Source: an uncultured Nitrosomonadales bacterium (GTDB lineage: Bacteria > Pseudomonadota > Gammaproteobacteria > Burkholderiales > Gallionellaceae). From it: a stretch of 37,505 nt of DNA. The notes beneath the pieces were generated by a model. It worked only from the letters and a program-made list of their open reading frames with translations. It was not told the DNA's origin and searched no databases. The stretch spans positions 1-37,505 of the forward strand of contig CAIRBC010000092.1 in the NCBI GenBank assembly GCA_903876685.1, written 5' to 3'. Below, one piece after another: positions 35,031-37,505 of the stretch; position 1 is the stretch's first letter, and the number at the start of each line of letters is the position of its first letter. Position numbers and translations under genes: made by a program.

Positions 35031-36074
35031 TCAAATAGGGCAGGATCGGGTTGATTTTCGAATGACTAACTCGGGTGCAGGGTTATCAGAAGCATGCGTT
35101 TCCCCTGCTATCAATTTGAGCATGGTGACTGCTGCAATTTTGCCGATTTCTCGTATCGAGTGCCTGACGGTGGTGAGCGGGGGAATCATAAAAGATGAGT
35201 TTAGCAGATCATCAAAACCGACCAGCGAAATGTCGTCGGGCACACGCAACCCGCGATTGTACAAGGCGAGTGCAGCGCCATAGGCCATCTGATCGTTGGA
35301 TGCAAAAATCGCCGTAAAACGGCTACCCGAATCCAGCAACTTCAGCGTTGCCGCTTCGCCACCAGTTTCCATGAATTGTCCCTGCACGCAAAGCTTGGGA
35401 TCAAAAGGCAGGTTATGCGCTTTCAATGCTGCACGGTAGCCCTTGAATCGTTCAATCGCATCGTGATGACTGGAAATCCCCTTTAGAAAGGCGATACGGG
35501 TATGACCCAAGCCTATTAAATGTTCGGTGGCCATTTTCGCGCCGGTATAGTTATCAAAATTGAAACTATGTAACCTTTCCGAACTCAGCATTCTGCTGGT
35601 GACCACCATGGGGGTGCGGATAGACCGTTCAAGCAACACTTCATCCGGCAGGCAGGCTGACAGGATGATGATGCCATCGACGCGGCGTCCTTCCAGAAAA
35701 TTGATGCAACCCAGTTCGAAATCTTCACGCCAGTGACTGCTGACAAACAGGGGTGCATAATTTGCCGCAATCAATATTTCTTCAATACCGACCATGGCCT
35801 GACCATAATAAGGGCTGCCAAACACTTGGGTGATAATACCGATACTGTGACTTTTACCTCCCGCAAGTCCACTGGCGATGGGATTTGATACAAAACTCAG
35901 CTTCTTGATGGCTACTTCGATTGCTCTGCGTTTGATCTCGCTGACTTTTGCGGTACCATTTAAAAATCGCGAAACGGTGCTGGGAGAAACGCCTGCTTCT
36001 GCAGCAACCATTTCCAGCGTGGTAACCGGTTCTTCCGAGTAATTTTTGAGCTTGCCGGGTACTTGCATTGACAT
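35031..36074 (-). CDS. LacI-family transcriptional regulator of the glucan locus
   Basis: A 347-aa regulator. The N-terminal helix-turn-helix (about 17-60) has TTLEMVAAEAGVSPSTVSRF and LNGTAKVS, followed by the hinge NPIASGLAGG, in which the Leu would intercalate at the central CpG of the operator. The rest is a periplasmic-binding-protein-like effector domain with IGIITQVFGSPYYGQAMVGI, FASNDQMAYGAALAL and ISLVGFDD. CG-centred palindromes such as TGAAAGCGCTTTCA are typical targets of this family, and four such sites stand in front of the glucan units but none before this gene. It is inferred to repress the locus and to be released by a beta-gluco-oligosaccharide or its breakdown product. Translation could also start at Met3. 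Confidence 0.92.
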   Translation of the reverse strand: MSMQVPGKLKNYSEEPVTTLEMVAAEAGVSPSTVSRFLNGTAKVSEIKRRAIEVAIKKLSFVSNPIASGLAGGKSHSIGIITQVFGSPYYGQAMVGIEEILIAANYAPLFVSSHWREDFELGCINFLEGRRVDGIIILSACLPDEVLLERSIRTPMVVTSRMLSSERLHSFNFDNYTGAKMATEHLIGLGHTRIAFLKGISSHHDAIERFKGYRAALKAHNLPFDPKLCVQGQFMETGGEAATLKLLDSGSRFTAIFASNDQMAYGAALALYNRGLRVPDDISLVGFDDLLNSSFMIPPLTTVRHSIREIGKIAAVTMLKLIAGETHASDNPAPELVIRKSTRSCPI

Positions 36075-36152
36075 TATTCTGGTGAAATAAACCTCATGAT
36101 CCTATCACACCCTGTTAAATTCAATTCATCTAGTCAATACATGCACCACGCA

Positions 36153-36764
36153 TCAGGCACTGGTATTAAACAAGTTACCCACTGACATGCTACCTTGAAT
36201 ATTGATCGCCACTGTCTGCAGAAATGACTGCAACGATGCCTGGCTTGGATTGCCTCCGCTGTTAGTGACCAGGCTGTTAAATGATTGCTGTAAATTCGCA
36301 AGGCCTGAAGCAGCATTCGAGGCTGGATTGCCACTCAACAGATTGCTGATATTGTTATTGCCATCAAGCTGTGAAATCAGACCCTGGATACTCGTTTGCA
36401 ATTTGATGGTCGAACTTGTACGATCCAACGTGACTGGCGTTGCGGCCTGCCCGGTTGCATAGCCGCTTAGGGATTGCTTAGTAGACGAATCGGGTGAAAG
36501 TGACCCTTGCAGCGAAGCGAGCAGGCTGCTTGTAAAATCGGTGGTGGATTGGCTGGCAGTCGACCCCAGCAAGCTTGAAAGACCAGAGCCCATGTTCATC
36601 TGCGCCATCGCCTGAGTCACTGCCAGAGACAAACTGCTCTTATTGGCAGTAGCATTGACAGTGCCGGTGCTGGCCGAACCGCCAGCATTCGGCACAACTG
36701 CCGCCAGGGAAGTGAGTCCATTGGCATTTTGATAGGCATTGGTAGAAATTGAAGAAACTGACAT
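36153..36764 (-). CDS. Unrecognised Ser/Ala/Asn/Gln-rich protein
   Basis: A 203-aa protein I do not recognise. ATG 36764 (MSVSSISTNAYQ) is chosen over the track start four codons earlier because GGAGG lies at the right distance before it. The composition is rich in Ser, Ala, Asn, Gln, Leu, Gly and Thr, with no Cys and no Trp. There is no signal peptide or membrane span. The middle and C-terminal parts alternate polar and hydrophobic residues (SLLASLQGSL, LQTSIQGLISQL, ANLQQSFNSLV), which suggests amphipathic helices. The style is like secreted or flagellar-associated structural proteins, but nothing nearby supports an export route. It is upstream of the LacI gene on the same strand with 78 bases between them; a functional link to glucan use is not shown. 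Confidence 0.7.
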   Translation of the reverse strand: MSVSSISTNAYQNANGLTSLAAVVPNAGGSASTGTVNATANKSSLSLAVTQAMAQMNMGSGLSSLLGSTASQSTTDFTSSLLASLQGSLSPDSSTKQSLSGYATGQAATPVTLDRTSSTIKLQTSIQGLISQLDGNNNISNLLSGNPASNAASGLANLQQSFNSLVTNSGGNPSQASLQSFLQTVAINIQGSMSVGNLFNTSA

Positions 36765-36924
36765 AGTGACCTCCAAATTTTTTAAACGATATCCACGCTT
36801 ACTCGTTGCTTATCGGCTGGATGCAGGAATATTTTACCCGATACAGATCACAGATCCACTTACAATCTCGAACCGGATACAACACGGTAAATTTGTTCTC
36901 ATCCGGCTACGCCCCCTCGCTACG

Positions 36925-36955
36925 CTCTCCCCGCTTGCGGGAGAGGGGCGGGGGA
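36925..36955 (+). repeat. REP-like palindrome (family B), copy 1
   Basis: Hairpin CTCTCCCCGCTTGCGGGAGAG followed by GGGCGGGGGAGAGG. It is one half of an inverted pair with the copy at 36995-37032. This GGGAGAGGG type is a widespread intergenic repeat of proteobacteria and differs from family A at the left end of the window. Confidence 0.75.
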
Positions 36956-36994
36956 GAGGGAGCGAACTTTAACTTCTAGTTTTTTCATGTTTTT

Positions 36995-37032
36995 TCCCTC
37001 TCCCTAACCCTCTCCCACAAGTGGGAGAGGGG
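36995..37032 (-). repeat. REP-like palindrome (family B), copy 2, inverted
   Basis: CCCTCTCCCTAA followed by a perfect 11-bp hairpin, CCCTCTCCCAC / GTGGGAGAGGG with an AA loop (37008-37031). It is inverted relative to copy 1, about 50 bases away. Apart from these repeats the 36777-37149 interval holds nothing that I can recognise. Confidence 0.8.
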
Positions 37033-37149
37033 ATAAGTCGGTTTTATTTTATTCAAAACTAATCAGTATGTTATGCGAAGAACAAATTTACCGTGCCGGA
37101 TACAAGCACTTTATTTACATTTAACCTCTTAACGTGTATAGGAATGGAA

Positions 37150-37461
37150 ATGAGCCAGATTGAAAATCATTATCACGAAGTTGTCCACATAGAAACCGAA
37201 ATTCAGCGAAAAATGATTGCTCTTGGACTGGACTGGCATAATGAACAAGCCATGAAACAATTAGCCTCTGAATGCAAGGTTTTTCACGAAGACGATGCGC
37301 AATCTGCATATGCATCCCATGAACGAGAGCGGATAACAAAAGCTGAATTATTTGGCTTGGTCTCCCTGATGCTGTCCACCATGGAGAATGCTGCACTGGA
37401 AGGACGTGTAGTACATGGTGGAGAAATTTGGAAAGCCTTCGGCATACACCTATACAACTGA
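37150..37461 (+). CDS. Unrecognised small soluble protein
   Basis: A 103-aa protein I do not recognise. ATG 37150 (MSQIENHYHEV) has AGGA six bases upstream; Met at 37144 is an alternative and the track start at 37093 adds a Phe/Leu-rich stretch without a ribosome site. The protein is charged, with no signal peptide or membrane span, and looks largely helical (EIQRKMIALGLDWHNEQAMK, ITKAELFGLVSLMLSTMENA). It has a single Cys and a His-rich N-terminal part. The gene lies just right of the REP pair and is read away from the glucan locus, so it most likely belongs to the next chromosomal region. Confidence 0.65.
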   Translation: MSQIENHYHEVVHIETEIQRKMIALGLDWHNEQAMKQLASECKVFHEDDAQSAYASHERERITKAELFGLVSLMLSTMENAALEGRVVHGGEIWKAFGIHLYN

Positions 37462-37505
37462 CTCAGATTGGCTCACGACAATATTCTCCTGAGTGATAGA
37501 AAGCA

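Noticed and set aside
37114-37142. Promoter-like TTTACA-17-TATAGG before the last small gene
   Set aside because: It would start transcription almost on the ATG at 37150, and the region is AT-rich enough for a chance match.

Overview
The window looks like a chromosomal segment of a Gram-negative betaproteobacterium. The RegB/RegA-type redox pair, the outer-membrane porin ending in Phe, the periplasmic PCuAC copper chaperone and the tandem GWNLLG/FWV surface module all fit a member of the Nitrosomonadales/Gallionellaceae-type lineages. That placement is inference; no rRNA or tRNA gene is present.

Left part (1-7.5 kb): repeat-rich DNA, then a RegB/RegA redox two-component pair on the minus strand, then on the plus strand a PCuAC copper chaperone followed 29 nt later by a very large MHYT-PAS-hybrid histidine kinase. 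The shared theme is respiration, redox and copper.

Central and right part (7.5-36.1 kb): one coherent beta-1,3-glucan (laminarin-like) utilisation locus. It has (i) a minus-strand GH81 endo-beta-1,3-glucanase plus porin unit, divergent from a GH30 beta-glucanase; (ii) a ten-gene minus-strand operon of about 14 kb: ABC solute-binding protein, two permeases, GH1 beta-glucosidase, MsmK/UgpC-type ATPase, GH16 laminarinase, a GPH-family sugar transporter fused to a GH17 domain, a second GH17, glucokinase, and a large GH94-clan phosphorylase (probably GH161-type beta-1,3-glucan phosphorylase); (iii) a surface lipoprotein with FN3 and putative carbohydrate-binding modules; (iv) a 1639-aa secreted multidomain GH17 protein; (v) a LacI-family regulator.

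Four copies of the LacI-type palindrome TGAAAGCGCTTTCA (one of them expanded to a 27-bp perfect palindrome) lie in front of all four glucan transcription units, so the locus reads as a single local regulon. The model is: secreted GH81 and GH17 cut the polymer; the lipoprotein and the GH17 protein bind it; oligosaccharides pass the porin and are imported by the ABC system or the GPH transporter; cytoplasmic GH16, GH17, GH30 and GH1 hydrolyse or remodel them; the phosphorylase releases glucose-1-phosphate; glucokinase captures glucose.

The most unusual items are the transporter-GH17 fusion with an internal Shine-Dalgarno and ATG exactly at the enzyme boundary, the number of glucanases without signal peptides, and an unrecognised ~210-residue module shared by the two surface proteins. 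The right end (36.1-37.5 kb) carries two unrecognised small proteins and an inverted pair of REP-like palindromes.
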